DNA of 64,000 nt from JAIBJN01 sp963775505 (GTDB lineage Bacteria; Actinomycetota; Thermoleophilia; Gaiellales; Gaiellaceae), in assembly GCA_963775505.1 (NCBI GenBank), contig CAVZIL010000001.1:186001-250000 (forward strand), written 5' to 3'. Under the pieces are notes generated by a model that worked only from the letters and a program-made list of their open reading frames with translations, did no database searches and was not told where the DNA came from. Each line of letters opens with the position of its first letter. Within the stretch, counting starts at the first letter, position 1. Shown piece after piece: positions 15,278 through 23,671 of this stretch. Position numbers and translations under genes: made by a program.

Positions 15278-16486
15278 CTACGTCGCGAACGTCATCGTCA
15301 TCCGCTCGAAGTCGAGCGTCCAGGCATAGCGGCGCAGGAAGCCGTGGCTGACGATGCCGTGGATCCGGATCCCGTCCAGCTCGGCCCACTCGTCCGGGAA
15401 GATGCCGTAGAGGCCGGTCGCCTCGTCCTGGACCAGCCGGCCGAGGCCGACGCGTCGGACCGGGAAGCGTCCGTAGCGATGCGAGAGGCGGCCGGCGCCC
15501 GATTCGCCCACCTCCTCGGTGAGGGGCGGAGCGGGAATGCCGAGGAGGCCAAGGGTGGCGCGAGGCACGGCGACGGAGGCCCCGCCTTCGTCCTCGAGGC
15601 CGGAGTCGACGATGAACGTGAGCGGCTCCTGCTCGTCGAGCGAGCCCCTGGCGAGCAGGAGGTGAGCGGCGGCGAGCCCGAACGGAACCTCGGCGCCGCC
15701 GGCAGGTGGGTGGCCTGGGCGCGGACGCAGGACGAGCCGGCCGCGGGGATAGTCGAGCGTTGCGAGGAACTGGCGCAGGAACCCGGTCCCGATGACGGGC
15801 CGCTCGAGGGACATGACCGCGACCGGCACGGCCTCCACGGTCAGGGGCCCGGCGCGGACCGCGTCGACGCGCCCGTAGGCGATCCTCCCGCGCGCGCCGG
15901 CGGCGAAGACGCCCTCCGCGCTCACGACGGCATGCACACCGATTGCCTCGGCGACGTCAGGCGACAGGGTGAGCAGCTCGCCGCCTGTGTCGATGCGCGC
16001 CTCCACGTCGAGCCCGTTCACCCGGAGCCGCACGCAGGGCAGCTCCCACGGCGTCGTCTGGACGAAGGGCAGAGCGATCTCGGTCTCATGACCCCAGTCG
16101 ATCCGGTACGGCTGCTCGTCGCCGAACGACTTCATCAGCTCCCAGAGCGGCAGGTCGACGCCGTCGAGGCCGGCGAAGAGGCCGCGCGCCTCCGAGTACC
16201 GGTTCGTCTGCAGGTAGACGAGCGCGAGCGCCACCTCGGCGTCCACCCTGACCCTGACGTTCCGGCCCGCGTCCTCCACCACCCGCCGCAGGAGCGGCTC
16301 CGCGGCCCCGTACTCGCCGAGGAGATACTCGAGCTCGGCCAGACCCTGCAGGGCCTCGAGGGACGGATCGCCGTCTCCGACGACCTCGCGCGCCAACTCC
16401 CGCGCGCCGGCGAAGTCGCCGGCCGCGTGAGCCGCGGTCGCCGCCTCGACCCGCGGATCGACCTTCGGGCGAAGGAGACGCCTCAC
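15278..16486 (-). CDS. TPR protein with two retropepsin-like aspartyl protease domains
   Basis: 402 residues. Residues 10-120 form TPR-like helices (AHAAGDFAGARELAREVV, GLAELEYLLGEYGAAEPLL). Then come two beta-rich aspartyl protease units: ARIDTGGELLTLS (Asp166) and FIVDSGLEDEG (Asp294). The two copies could pair within one chain as in pepsin. LPCVRLRVNGLDVEARID and GTGFLRQFLATLDYPRGRLVL are typical of bacterial retropepsin-like (gag-asp) domains. No signal peptide is seen, so it should be cytoplasmic. GTG at 16486 overlaps the HTH gene stop (GTGA), so both are co-made. The substrate is unknown. Confidence 0.75.
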   Translation of the reverse strand: MRRLLRPKVDPRVEAATAAHAAGDFAGARELAREVVGDGDPSLEALQGLAELEYLLGEYGAAEPLLRRVVEDAGRNVRVRVDAEVALALVYLQTNRYSEARGLFAGLDGVDLPLWELMKSFGDEQPYRIDWGHETEIALPFVQTTPWELPCVRLRVNGLDVEARIDTGGELLTLSPDVAEAIGVHAVVSAEGVFAAGARGRIAYGRVDAVRAGPLTVEAVPVAVMSLERPVIGTGFLRQFLATLDYPRGRLVLRPRPGHPPAGGAEVPFGLAAAHLLLARGSLDEQEPLTFIVDSGLEDEGGASVAVPRATLGLLGIPAPPLTEEVGESGAGRLSHRYGRFPVRRVGLGRLVQDEATGLYGIFPDEWAELDGIRIHGIVSHGFLRRYAWTLDFERMTMTFAT

Positions 16487-16794
16487 CGCTTTCGCTTCCG
16501 GTCGAAGGTGAACCTCAGCTCGAGCACGGCGCCTTCGCCGCGCTTGCGCGTGCGCCTGCCGCCGAAGCGCTTGTGGGCGGCTTGCCTCGTCACGCCGAGC
16601 CGCTCCGAGATCTCGGCCCACGACGCCCCGGACGCACGGGCATCCGCGATCCTGGCCTGGGCGAGGTCGGCCGCGAACTCCTCCACGATGGAGACGTCCG
16701 CGACGAGGTCGAGCGGGTCGCGCCCGGCGCTCAGCGCCCGCAGGACGGCATGCAGCTCTCGGCGAAGAAGGGCTTCGCGCTCTTCGGGGCTCAC
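16483..16794 (-). CDS. Small helix-turn-helix regulator
   Basis: 103 residues. The N-terminal half is helical and acidic. Residues 60-80 form a helix-turn-helix (ASWAEISERLGVTRQAAHKRF), followed by a basic tail (GGRRTRKRG and FDRKRKR). It probably binds DNA as a dimer. The GTG start lies 7 nt after the -10 box of a consensus promoter covered by two identical-arm palindromes, so autorepression is likely. It heads the long minus-strand run of cofactor genes. The family is common in actinomycetes, but I know of no assigned role. Confidence 0.75.
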   Translation of the reverse strand: MSPEEREALLRRELHAVLRALSAGRDPLDLVADVSIVEEFAADLAQARIADARASGASWAEISERLGVTRQAAHKRFGGRRTRKRGEGAVLELRFTFDRKRKR

Positions 16795-16795
16795 G

Positions 16796-16845
16796 CTGTC
16801 AACCTTACGTTGACAGCTGCCCGGCTGTCAACTCCTGGTTGACAG
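16796..16845 (-). promoter_or_regulatory. Consensus promoter covered by two 21-bp palindromic operators
   Basis: On the minus strand, -35 TTGACA (16831-16826), an 18-bp spacer and -10 TAAGGT (16807-16802) lie 7 nt before the GTG at 16794. Two palindromes, each CTGTCAAC-N5-GTTGACAG, lie at 16825-16845 and 16796-16816. Their centres are 29 bp apart, close to three helical turns. One covers the -35 box and the other the -10 box. The upstream operator overlaps the last codons of the otsA-like gene. This looks like a repressor site, probably for the HTH protein itself. Confidence 0.75.
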
Positions 16846-18312
16846 CAGCGAGCTCGCGCGCGCCTCCTCGAGGTCGGCGAGCTGCGTGTCGATCCAGCTG
16901 GCGATGTCGTGCTCGCGTACGTGCGCGGCGATCGCCTCGCGCCGCCGGCGGCGTTCCCCGGCGGGCATGGTCAACGCTTCGTGGATCGCCTCGGCCTGGC
17001 CGGCCACGTCGAACGGGTTCACCGTCAGCGCCCACTCACCTAGCTCGTCGTGGGCACCCGTGTTCTCGGAGAGCACGAGTACCCCGTCGCGCGTGTTCAC
17101 GAGCGGCGCCTCCTTCGCCACCAGGTTCATCCCGTCGAAGATCGCGTTCACGAGCAGGACGTCGAACTGCTTGTACGCTGCGACGGCCTGCAGGAAGTTG
17201 TCCTGGATCTGGACGTCGAGCGGTACCCAGCCCTCGCGTTGGAAGCGGTCGTTGACCGCTCGCGCGGCGCGCTGGATCGCCCCCAGGTACTCGGCGTACT
17301 CGGGAATGTCCTGGCGGGAGGGATCGAGCAGCGCGAGCATCTGCACGCGCTCGTGCATCTCCGGGTGGGCATCGAGGAAGAGCTCGTAGGCCCTGAAGCC
17401 GCGGACGACGTTCTTGGATGGATCTGTCCGATCGACGCGGAGGATCAGGAACTCCGGCCGCGCCGCCTCGATCGCCTCCTCGGCGGCCAGCACGGCCTCG
17501 CTACCCGCCAGCTCGTCGAACTCACCGGGGTCGACGGAGATCGGCCGGGCGCGCAGGCGAACGAGGCGGTCGTCGAGCGGGATCTCGAACCGAGTCCGGT
17601 CCGGCTCGACGCCGAGGATGTCCACGCACGAGCGCTGGAAGCTGTGGCGCCACCGCGACGTGTGAAAGCTGACGACGTCGTTTGCCAGGAGACCTTCGTG
17701 GATCGAGCGCCGGATCGGCTCCGGGAGGACGCGCCAGTAGTCGGGCATCGGCCACGGGACGTGGACGAAGTGCGCAAGCAGGGCGTCGGGCACACGCTCG
17801 CGCACGAGCCCCGGGGCGACGTAGAGGTGGTAGTCGTGGAAGAAGACGGCAGCGCGCGGCTCCCGCTCGAGCTCCGCGACGACGGCGTCCGCGAAGCCCT
17901 GGTTGACGGCGACGTAGCCCTCGCTCCAGGCGTGATGGAGGCCGTGGTCGACGTCCGGCGCCGCGGCGAGGCCCCAGAGGTAGTGCTGGATGAACCACAG
18001 CATCGGGTTCGCGATCACGTTGTAGTGCCAGTCGTACGCGGAGGGCTCGTGGGCGACGAGACGGAGCCTGTAGGGGGCGCCGCCGCGGGCCATCTCCTCG
18101 ATTGACTCGCCGCCCGCCTCCTCGGCCACGGCCCGATCCTCCTCCGACATCGCGCTCGCGATCCACGTGACCTCGTGGTGCTCGACGAGGCTCCGCAAGG
18201 CGGTCACGAGCCCGCCCCCGCCGCGCCGCGCGACTCGCTCACCGCTCTCGCCCGGCTCGTACACCACCGGGCCCCTGTTGGAGACGACGATCAGCTTGCT
18301 CCGGTCCGCCAT
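16828..18312 (-). CDS. otsA: Trehalose-6-phosphate synthase-like glycosyltransferase (GT20)
   Basis: 494 residues. GT20 features in order: IVVSNRGPVVYE, GGGGLVTALRSL, FHDYHLYVAPGLVRERV, AHFVHVPWPMPDYWRVLP, FHTSRWRHSFQRSC, LRVDRTDPSKNVVRGFRAYE and NAIFDGMNLVAKEAPLVN. The enzyme probably joins a nucleotide-sugar to glucose-6-phosphate or a related acceptor. A neighbouring treT suggests trehalose, but no OtsB phosphatase is visible, and glucosylglycerol-phosphate synthases share these motifs. It starts 23 nt after treT. Its stop lies inside the operator of the next gene. Confidence 0.85.
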   Translation of the reverse strand: MADRSKLIVVSNRGPVVYEPGESGERVARRGGGGLVTALRSLVEHHEVTWIASAMSEEDRAVAEEAGGESIEEMARGGAPYRLRLVAHEPSAYDWHYNVIANPMLWFIQHYLWGLAAAPDVDHGLHHAWSEGYVAVNQGFADAVVAELEREPRAAVFFHDYHLYVAPGLVRERVPDALLAHFVHVPWPMPDYWRVLPEPIRRSIHEGLLANDVVSFHTSRWRHSFQRSCVDILGVEPDRTRFEIPLDDRLVRLRARPISVDPGEFDELAGSEAVLAAEEAIEAARPEFLILRVDRTDPSKNVVRGFRAYELFLDAHPEMHERVQMLALLDPSRQDIPEYAEYLGAIQRAARAVNDRFQREGWVPLDVQIQDNFLQAVAAYKQFDVLLVNAIFDGMNLVAKEAPLVNTRDGVLVLSENTGAHDELGEWALTVNPFDVAGQAEAIHEALTMPAGERRRRREAIAAHVREHDIASWIDTQLADLEEARASSLLSTRS

Positions 18313-18335
18313 CGGGGGACAGCCTAGACGCGCTG

Positions 18336-19619
18336 CTACGCAGTTCGCAGAGACTCGGCCAGCTCGGCCGCGTCGCCGCCGTTCCCCTCCAGCTCGTTGA
18401 AATGCACGAGCCAGTCGCGCAGCAGGCGCGGGGTGAGGAAGTGCCGGCGGACGTGCTCCTTGCCCCGCAGGGAGAGCTCGCGGGCATGCGCCGGCGTGTC
18501 GAGCACGAGCCTTGTCTTCTCGGCGCATTCCTCCACGGAGGAGACGAGGAAGCCGGTCTCGCCGTCCTCGATCTGGTCCACGATCCCTCCGACCCGGCCG
18601 GCCACCACCGGGCGCGCCTTCCAGAGCGCCTCGGTGACAGTCAGGCCGAAGCCCTCGCGGATCGACTTCTGCAGGACGGCGGACGAGTGCACCTGAAAGG
18701 CGTTGACCTCCACGGAGCCGACGTTGTTCAGGTTCGAGAGGATGAAGATGTCCGGGTCCCCGTCGGCCGCGGCGACGGTCCGGTTGTAGTACTCCCAGCC
18801 CTCCGGGTCGTCGTGCGCCATCGAGCCGACGAGGGCGAGCTGCACCTCGGGATGCGACTGCCGCACGATTCGCCACGCCTCGATGACGCCCAGGGGGTCC
18901 TTCCAGGGATCGAAGCGGCTCACCTGCGTGACGAGCGGCCGCTGGACGTCGATCCCGAACTGGTCGACGATGTACGCGGCGTCCTCGACCGAGAGGGCCA
19001 TGTTCTTCGGAGCGAGCGGATCGATCGCCGGCGGCCAGATCCACGCCGTCGGCAGGGCCCCGGTATCCGGCACGTACTGGCGGCGGTGAAAGACGGCGGC
19101 GTCGTGCGCGCAGATCCAGGGCAGGACGAACTCGAGCACCGAGGGATTCGGCTCGGAGAGGTCGATGTGACAGCGCCACGTCCAGTGACGGCCTACGTGC
19201 CGCGCGTGCTCGATCACGCCCAGCGGCTGCGGGTCGTGGACGATGACGAAGTCGTAGGACCCTTCGAGCGCCTCGGCGTTCAGCAGCTGGTAGGCCTCGA
19301 AGGTCGCCTGCTGCTCGGCCGTCAGGCCGGTGGGATCCCCCTGCAGGGCGTTGTGAATCGTCTTCGTGACGTCGAAGAACTCGTCCTTGCCCTGGATGAT
19401 GCGCCACTCGACGTCGAGCCCGGCGTCCCGCATGAGCGGCACGAGGGTGTAGAGGATCTCGGCCACGCCCCCTCCGAATGCCGTCGCCGAGAGATGGAGA
19501 ACGCGCCTGCCCTGCAGCGGCTCGGCGAGCTCCTTGATCTGCGCCATGAGGCCGCGCGTGGCGATGGACGCGTAGTCGGCCAGAAGCTTCGTCCCGACGT
19601 TGACCAGCTGAAGCGGCAC
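18336..19619 (-). CDS. treT: Trehalose synthase TreT (GT4 family)
   Basis: 427 residues. TreT makes trehalose from an NDP-glucose and free glucose. VLHLSATAFGGGVAEILYTLVP is the N-terminal nucleotide-sugar loop; WRIIQGKDEFFDVTKTIHNA, WRCHIDLSEPN, VSRFDPWKDPLGVIEAW and the GT4 donor site SIREGFGLTVTEALWKARPVVAG follow. The length agrees with TreT from Thermoproteus and Rubrobacter types. GTG at 19619 lies 8 nt after a -10 box TATCGT, implying a leaderless message. Confidence 0.88.
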   Translation of the reverse strand: MPLQLVNVGTKLLADYASIATRGLMAQIKELAEPLQGRRVLHLSATAFGGGVAEILYTLVPLMRDAGLDVEWRIIQGKDEFFDVTKTIHNALQGDPTGLTAEQQATFEAYQLLNAEALEGSYDFVIVHDPQPLGVIEHARHVGRHWTWRCHIDLSEPNPSVLEFVLPWICAHDAAVFHRRQYVPDTGALPTAWIWPPAIDPLAPKNMALSVEDAAYIVDQFGIDVQRPLVTQVSRFDPWKDPLGVIEAWRIVRQSHPEVQLALVGSMAHDDPEGWEYYNRTVAAADGDPDIFILSNLNNVGSVEVNAFQVHSSAVLQKSIREGFGLTVTEALWKARPVVAGRVGGIVDQIEDGETGFLVSSVEECAEKTRLVLDTPAHARELSLRGKEHVRRHFLTPRLLRDWLVHFNELEGNGGDAAELAESLRTA

Positions 19620-19666
19620 GGACGCGGACGATACCGCGCGGGGCGGGCGCTTCCGGCGGAGGACTT

Positions 19667-20095
19667 CTAAGTCAGGGCCTTGGTGAAGCGGACGCTGTAG
19701 CCCTTCCCGCCTGCGCGGGGCCCCACGCTCATCTCGTCGGCCAGCGCGCGGATGATGGCGATGCCGAGCCCGCCTTCGTCGAGAGCGCCCGGTCCCGGCT
19801 CGAGCAGCGCGGGGTCGAACCCGCCGCCGGCGTCGGAGACCTCGACCACCAGGCTCGAGTCCTCGAGCTCATAGCGGATCTCGACCTCGCCCTCCCTCCC
19901 GTCCGCGTAGGCATGCCGGATCGAGTTCGAGCAGGCTTCCGTCAACGCCAGCTTCACGTCCGCGATCACCTCCGGCTCCACCGCTCGAGGCCGCAGCAGG
20001 CCGGTGAGCGCAAGACGGCCCAGCGCGATGTATTCGGCCTTGGCCGGGATGACAAGGGAGACCACGCTCCCTGAGATTCCGTTCCTGTTCCTCAC
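19667..20095 (-). CDS. RsbW/SpoIIAB-like anti-sigma factor kinase
   Basis: 142 residues, GHKL ATPase fold. N-box ALTEACSNSIRHAY, G1 box VSDAGGGFDP and G2 box EGGLGIAIIRALADE are present. Such proteins bind sigma factors and phosphorylate an anti-anti-sigma partner. No partner STAS protein or sigma factor is adjacent; the only sigma gene in the window is at 57.2 kb. GTG at 20095 overlaps the methyltransferase stop as GTGA, an odd pairing. Confidence 0.85.
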   Translation of the reverse strand: MRNRNGISGSVVSLVIPAKAEYIALGRLALTGLLRPRAVEPEVIADVKLALTEACSNSIRHAYADGREGEVEIRYELEDSSLVVEVSDAGGGFDPALLEPGPGALDEGGLGIAIIRALADEMSVGPRAGGKGYSVRFTKALT

Positions 20096-20955
20096 GCGCG
20101 AAGCTGCCGCAGACGCGTCCGTCCGCCGTGCAATCTAGCGCCTCCGAGGCGTTCCCGGGCGATCTCGACCGCCTCCGGGCTCGAGTCGACGAGGACGAAG
20201 CGGCGTCCGAGCTGCGCGCAGACGGCGCCGAGGGTTCCCGAGCCGGCGAACGGGTCGAGGCACCAGTCGCCCGGTCGGGACGAGGCCTGCACGATGCGGC
20301 GAACGACGCCCTCCGGCTTCTGGGTCGGGTAGCCGGTCTTCTCCCTGCCCGTCGGCGAGACGATCGTGTGCCACCAGACGTCGGTCGGAAGCTTGCCGCG
20401 CTTGGCCTTCTCGGCCGTGACGAGGCCGGGCGCCATGTACGGCTCGCGCTCCACCTCCTCGGCGTCGAACCAGTAGCGCCGCGGGTCCTTCACGTAGACG
20501 AGGATCGTGTCGTGCTTCGCGGGCCACCGGCGTCGGGGACGGGCGCCGTAGTCGTAGGCCCACACGATCTCGTTGAGGAAGCACTCGCGACCGAACAACC
20601 CGTCGAGGAGCACCTTCGCGTAGTGCGCCTCGCGGTAGTCGAGGTGGAGGTAGAGGGTCCCGGTCGGGGCGAGCAGGCGATGGAGCTCGCGCAGGCGCGG
20701 CTCGAGGAAGCCGAGGTAGTCGTCGAAGGTGTCGCCGAACGACGACTCGGCGACGACTCTGGTCGCGTACCGCCTGCCCCCGAAGCCCGTCCGGTCGCCG
20801 TCCGGGCTCGCCACGGTCGCGACGGTGAGCCGTCGCTGCCGCCGGCCCGTGTTGAAGGGCGGGTCCGCGTAGACCAGCTGGAAGCAGCCGTCGTCGAAGC
20901 GAGCCAGGACGTCGAGATTGTCCCCGAGGAGGATCAGATCCTCGCTGGGCAGCAC
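20092..20955 (-). CDS. Solitary DNA N6/N4 methyltransferase, beta-class order
   Basis: 287 residues. Catalytic motif IV YADPPFNTG (Asp31) comes first, and SAM motif I DPFAGSGTLGAVCAQ comes near residue 240, the beta-class order seen in CcrM and HinfI enzymes. Between them WAYDYGARPRRRWPAKHDTI and the region to TGYPTQKPEGVV are typical. No restriction enzyme lies nearby, so it is an orphan modification enzyme that may have a regulatory role. It probably methylates adenine in a short palindrome. GTG at 20955 follows a -10 box TAGACT by 6 nt. Confidence 0.85.
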   Translation of the reverse strand: MLPSEDLILLGDNLDVLARFDDGCFQLVYADPPFNTGRRQRRLTVATVASPDGDRTGFGGRRYATRVVAESSFGDTFDDYLGFLEPRLRELHRLLAPTGTLYLHLDYREAHYAKVLLDGLFGRECFLNEIVWAYDYGARPRRRWPAKHDTILVYVKDPRRYWFDAEEVEREPYMAPGLVTAEKAKRGKLPTDVWWHTIVSPTGREKTGYPTQKPEGVVRRIVQASSRPGDWCLDPFAGSGTLGAVCAQLGRRFVLVDSSPEAVEIARERLGGARLHGGRTRLRQLRA

Positions 20956-20972
20956 CCCGTGAGTCTACGGAG

Positions 20973-22205
20973 CTAGCAGGTCAGCCTCGGAGGGATCGCC
21001 GGTCGCTCGCCGAGCGTCGCCACCAGCTCGAGTCGCTCGCTCCCGCGCAACACGGTGAGCCGAATGTCGTCGCCCGGGAGCCGCTGCTGGTTGACGGCTC
21101 TGACAACGTCCTCGGCCGAGCGCACGGGCGAGTCGTCGATCGCCACGATGAGATCGCCCCCCGGGCAGAAGCCCTGACCGTCGACCTCCTCCTCCGCTCC
21201 GCCTCCCAGCAGGCCGGCCCGGTCGGCTGGGCTCCCGCCGGCCACGGACTGGACCGCCGCGCCTCTCGGCTCGGTGAAGCCGAAGCGCTCCGCGATTCTG
21301 GGCGTGACCGTCTGCGTGGTCACGCCGAGCCAGGCGTAGCGCACCTCGCCCGTCCGGATCAGCTGCTCCATCGAGCGCTTCGCCGAATTGATCGGGACGG
21401 CGAAGCCGACGCCTTCCGCCGTGCCGGACACGCTCCTGATCTGTGCGTTGACGCCGATGACATCGCCGGCGGCGTTGAACATCGGACCGCCCGAGTTGCC
21501 CCTGTTGATGGGCGCGTCCGTCTGGATGGCGTCGACGAGGTTGAAGTCGGATGTGATCGACTCGATCGACCGCTCGGTCGCCGACACCACGCCCACGCTC
21601 AGCGAGCTCTCCTGGCCGAAGGGGCTTCCGATCGCCGCTACGGGCTCGCCGACCACGACCGTGCTCGAATCGCCGAGCGGCACCGGGCTGACGGCGTGGT
21701 CGCCCGGATCGACCTTCAGGAGGCCGACGTCGTCGAACAGGTCCCAGCCGACGATCTTGGCGGGGACCCGCTCCCCGTCGCGGAACTGGACGTAGACGGT
21801 GTCCGCCGCAACCGGATCGGCGCCTGCGTCGGACTCCCCCGCCGTGGTGACGACGTGGGAATTGGTGAGGATGTAGCCGTCGTCGGAGACGACGAAGCCC
21901 GAGCCCTGCGAGGCGCCGGCGCCGGTCCCCTCCTCCTCGAACAGCGCGAAGATCGTGACGACCCCGGCGGCGCGCTTGCGATACAGCTCGGCAGCGTCGA
22001 AGCCGTTCCCCACCAGGGGCTTGGCCGCATCGCTCGGGCCGCTCTGTGCCGCGGGCGTCGCCTCGGCCGACGCCGGGACGACCACCGTCTGCACCCGCTC
22101 GTCGTCGTCGATCCAGCCGACGGTCTTCCCGAGGACGAGCGCGAACGTCCCGCCGAGGAGGGCGGAGACGACGGCGATCGCGGCGATGGCCCCGGGGCGG
22201 GTCAC
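20973..22205 (-). CDS. Membrane-anchored HtrA/DegP-type serine protease with PDZ domain
   Basis: 410 residues. An N-terminal helix (residues 5-28) anchors a chymotrypsin-like domain with His117 (ILTNSHVV), Asp159 (LFDDVGLLKV) and Ser238 (NRGNSGGPMF). A PDZ domain follows from about residue 300 (GGDLIVAIDDSPVRSAEDVV). It should act outside the membrane on misfolded or regulatory proteins. GTG at 22205 follows a -10 box TACGAT by 9 nt. A two-component system lies just upstream on the same strand, which suggests an envelope-stress link, although the genes are 44 bp apart and separately promoted. Confidence 0.93.
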   Translation of the reverse strand: MTRPGAIAAIAVVSALLGGTFALVLGKTVGWIDDDERVQTVVVPASAEATPAAQSGPSDAAKPLVGNGFDAAELYRKRAAGVVTIFALFEEEGTGAGASQGSGFVVSDDGYILTNSHVVTTAGESDAGADPVAADTVYVQFRDGERVPAKIVGWDLFDDVGLLKVDPGDHAVSPVPLGDSSTVVVGEPVAAIGSPFGQESSLSVGVVSATERSIESITSDFNLVDAIQTDAPINRGNSGGPMFNAAGDVIGVNAQIRSVSGTAEGVGFAVPINSAKRSMEQLIRTGEVRYAWLGVTTQTVTPRIAERFGFTEPRGAAVQSVAGGSPADRAGLLGGGAEEEVDGQGFCPGGDLIVAIDDSPVRSAEDVVRAVNQQRLPGDDIRLTVLRGSERLELVATLGERPAIPPRLTC

Positions 22206-22249
22206 GTTCGCCTCATCGTAGTGACGGCGCGCCCGTCTGCACGCCGATC

Positions 22250-23671
22250 CTAGCTTGCTACATCCGCCACGAGGGGCGCGGGCGGGCGGTCCGGCCCGGC
22301 CGAAGGCAGATTCAACGTGAAAACGGTGGCGCCGGGCCGCGAGGACAGCTCGATCGTGCCGCCGAGGCGCGAGGCGAGCTCGGAGGCAATCGCGAGTCCC
22401 AGGCCGCTGCCGGAGGCCCTACCTCCAGCGGCGCGATAGAAGCGCTGGAACAGGTGCTTCCGGTCCTCCGCCGGAATGCCGGGCCCGTCGTCGCGGACCT
22501 CGAGGACGGCGTCTCGTCCGCGACGCACGACGCGGACGACGACCGTCGTGCCCGCAGGCGTGTGGCGAATGGCGTTCTCCACGAGCGCCCGCGCGATCTG
22601 CTGCACGCGCAGCTCGTCGCCGAGGGCCGCAACCCGCGCGTCGGCCTCAACGAGGACCTCGTGCTCCGTCGCCTCCGCAACGGCCCGGAACTCGTCGGCG
22701 ACGAGCCTGGCCGTCATCGCGAGGTCGAAGGGCCCGATCTCGACCTCGAGCTGACCGGCATCGAGTCGCGAGAGGTCGAGCAGGTGGGTCGCCAGCCGGG
22801 TCAGCCGGTCGATCTGGTCGCGCATCTCCGCGAGAAACTCACGTCTGACCTCGGGCGTGATCTCCTCGTCGTCGAGGAGCTCGACGAAGCCGCCCAGGGA
22901 GAACAGCGGCGTCCGCAGCTCGTGCGATGCGTTGGCGATGAACTCGCTTCGCGCGCGGTCGAGCACCGCAAGGCGCACGCGCATGCTGTCGAAGGCGTCG
23001 GCGAGCTGCCCGACCTCGTCCCGCCCGCCGTCCACGACCGGGGTCTCGAAGTCTCCCTCGGCGAGGCGCTCGGCGGCGGCCTCGAGCCGGCGGATCCGGC
23101 GCGTGAAGCGCCAGGCGAGCAGGTAGCCCACGAGCCACGAGATCGCGAGCGAGGCCGCGCCCGCGACGACGAGGCTCCTGCGCATGACACGAACGTTCGC
23201 AAGCACGTCGTCGAGCGGCGCGGCGACGAGCACGACGTAGCGGTCGCCGACCGGATGCGCGGCCTCCGCGTACGGCTTCCCGTCGTGCTCGGCCCGGCCG
23301 GAGGCCGGCCTCTGCTCATGGAGGGCCTCGAGGGCGTTCGGATCGGTCGAGAAGTCTCCCAGCGGGCTTTCCCGCGAGTCGGCGACCTTGCTGAGCTGAT
23401 CCTCGGTGAGCTTGTCGAGCACGATCACCCGCGCGTCGAGCTGCTCGGCCTGCGACCGCGCCAACGGCTGCAGGAAGAGGAACTCCGAGTCTCCCGCCTG
23501 CTGGGCCACCGCGAAAGCCGCGTCCTCGAGCTCGCGAACCTTCGCGTCCACGAGCCTGTTCTCGAGCTGTGGCACGACGGCGAGGTAGACGATCGCCAGC
23601 GCCCCGGCCACGACCGCGAAGAGGACGAGGCCGACCTTGACGCTCAGGCTCATGAGCGGAGGGCCTCTCAT
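22250..23671 (-). CDS. Sensor histidine kinase with HAMP domain
   Basis: 473 residues. Two transmembrane helices (about 10-32 and 167-186) frame a 130-residue extracytoplasmic sensor. HAMP follows (RRIRRLEAAAERLAEGDFE), then the H-box FIANASHELRTPL (His250), N-box ALVENAIRHTP, G1 RDDGPGIPAEDR and G2 GSGLGLAIASEL. It overlaps the response regulator gene by 4 nt. Its signal is unknown; the htrA gene downstream suggests envelope stress by context only. Confidence 0.93.
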   Translation of the reverse strand: MRGPPLMSLSVKVGLVLFAVVAGALAIVYLAVVPQLENRLVDAKVRELEDAAFAVAQQAGDSEFLFLQPLARSQAEQLDARVIVLDKLTEDQLSKVADSRESPLGDFSTDPNALEALHEQRPASGRAEHDGKPYAEAAHPVGDRYVVLVAAPLDDVLANVRVMRRSLVVAGAASLAISWLVGYLLAWRFTRRIRRLEAAAERLAEGDFETPVVDGGRDEVGQLADAFDSMRVRLAVLDRARSEFIANASHELRTPLFSLGGFVELLDDEEITPEVRREFLAEMRDQIDRLTRLATHLLDLSRLDAGQLEVEIGPFDLAMTARLVADEFRAVAEATEHEVLVEADARVAALGDELRVQQIARALVENAIRHTPAGTTVVVRVVRRGRDAVLEVRDDGPGIPAEDRKHLFQRFYRAAGGRASGSGLGLAIASELASRLGGTIELSSRPGATVFTLNLPSAGPDRPPAPLVADVAS

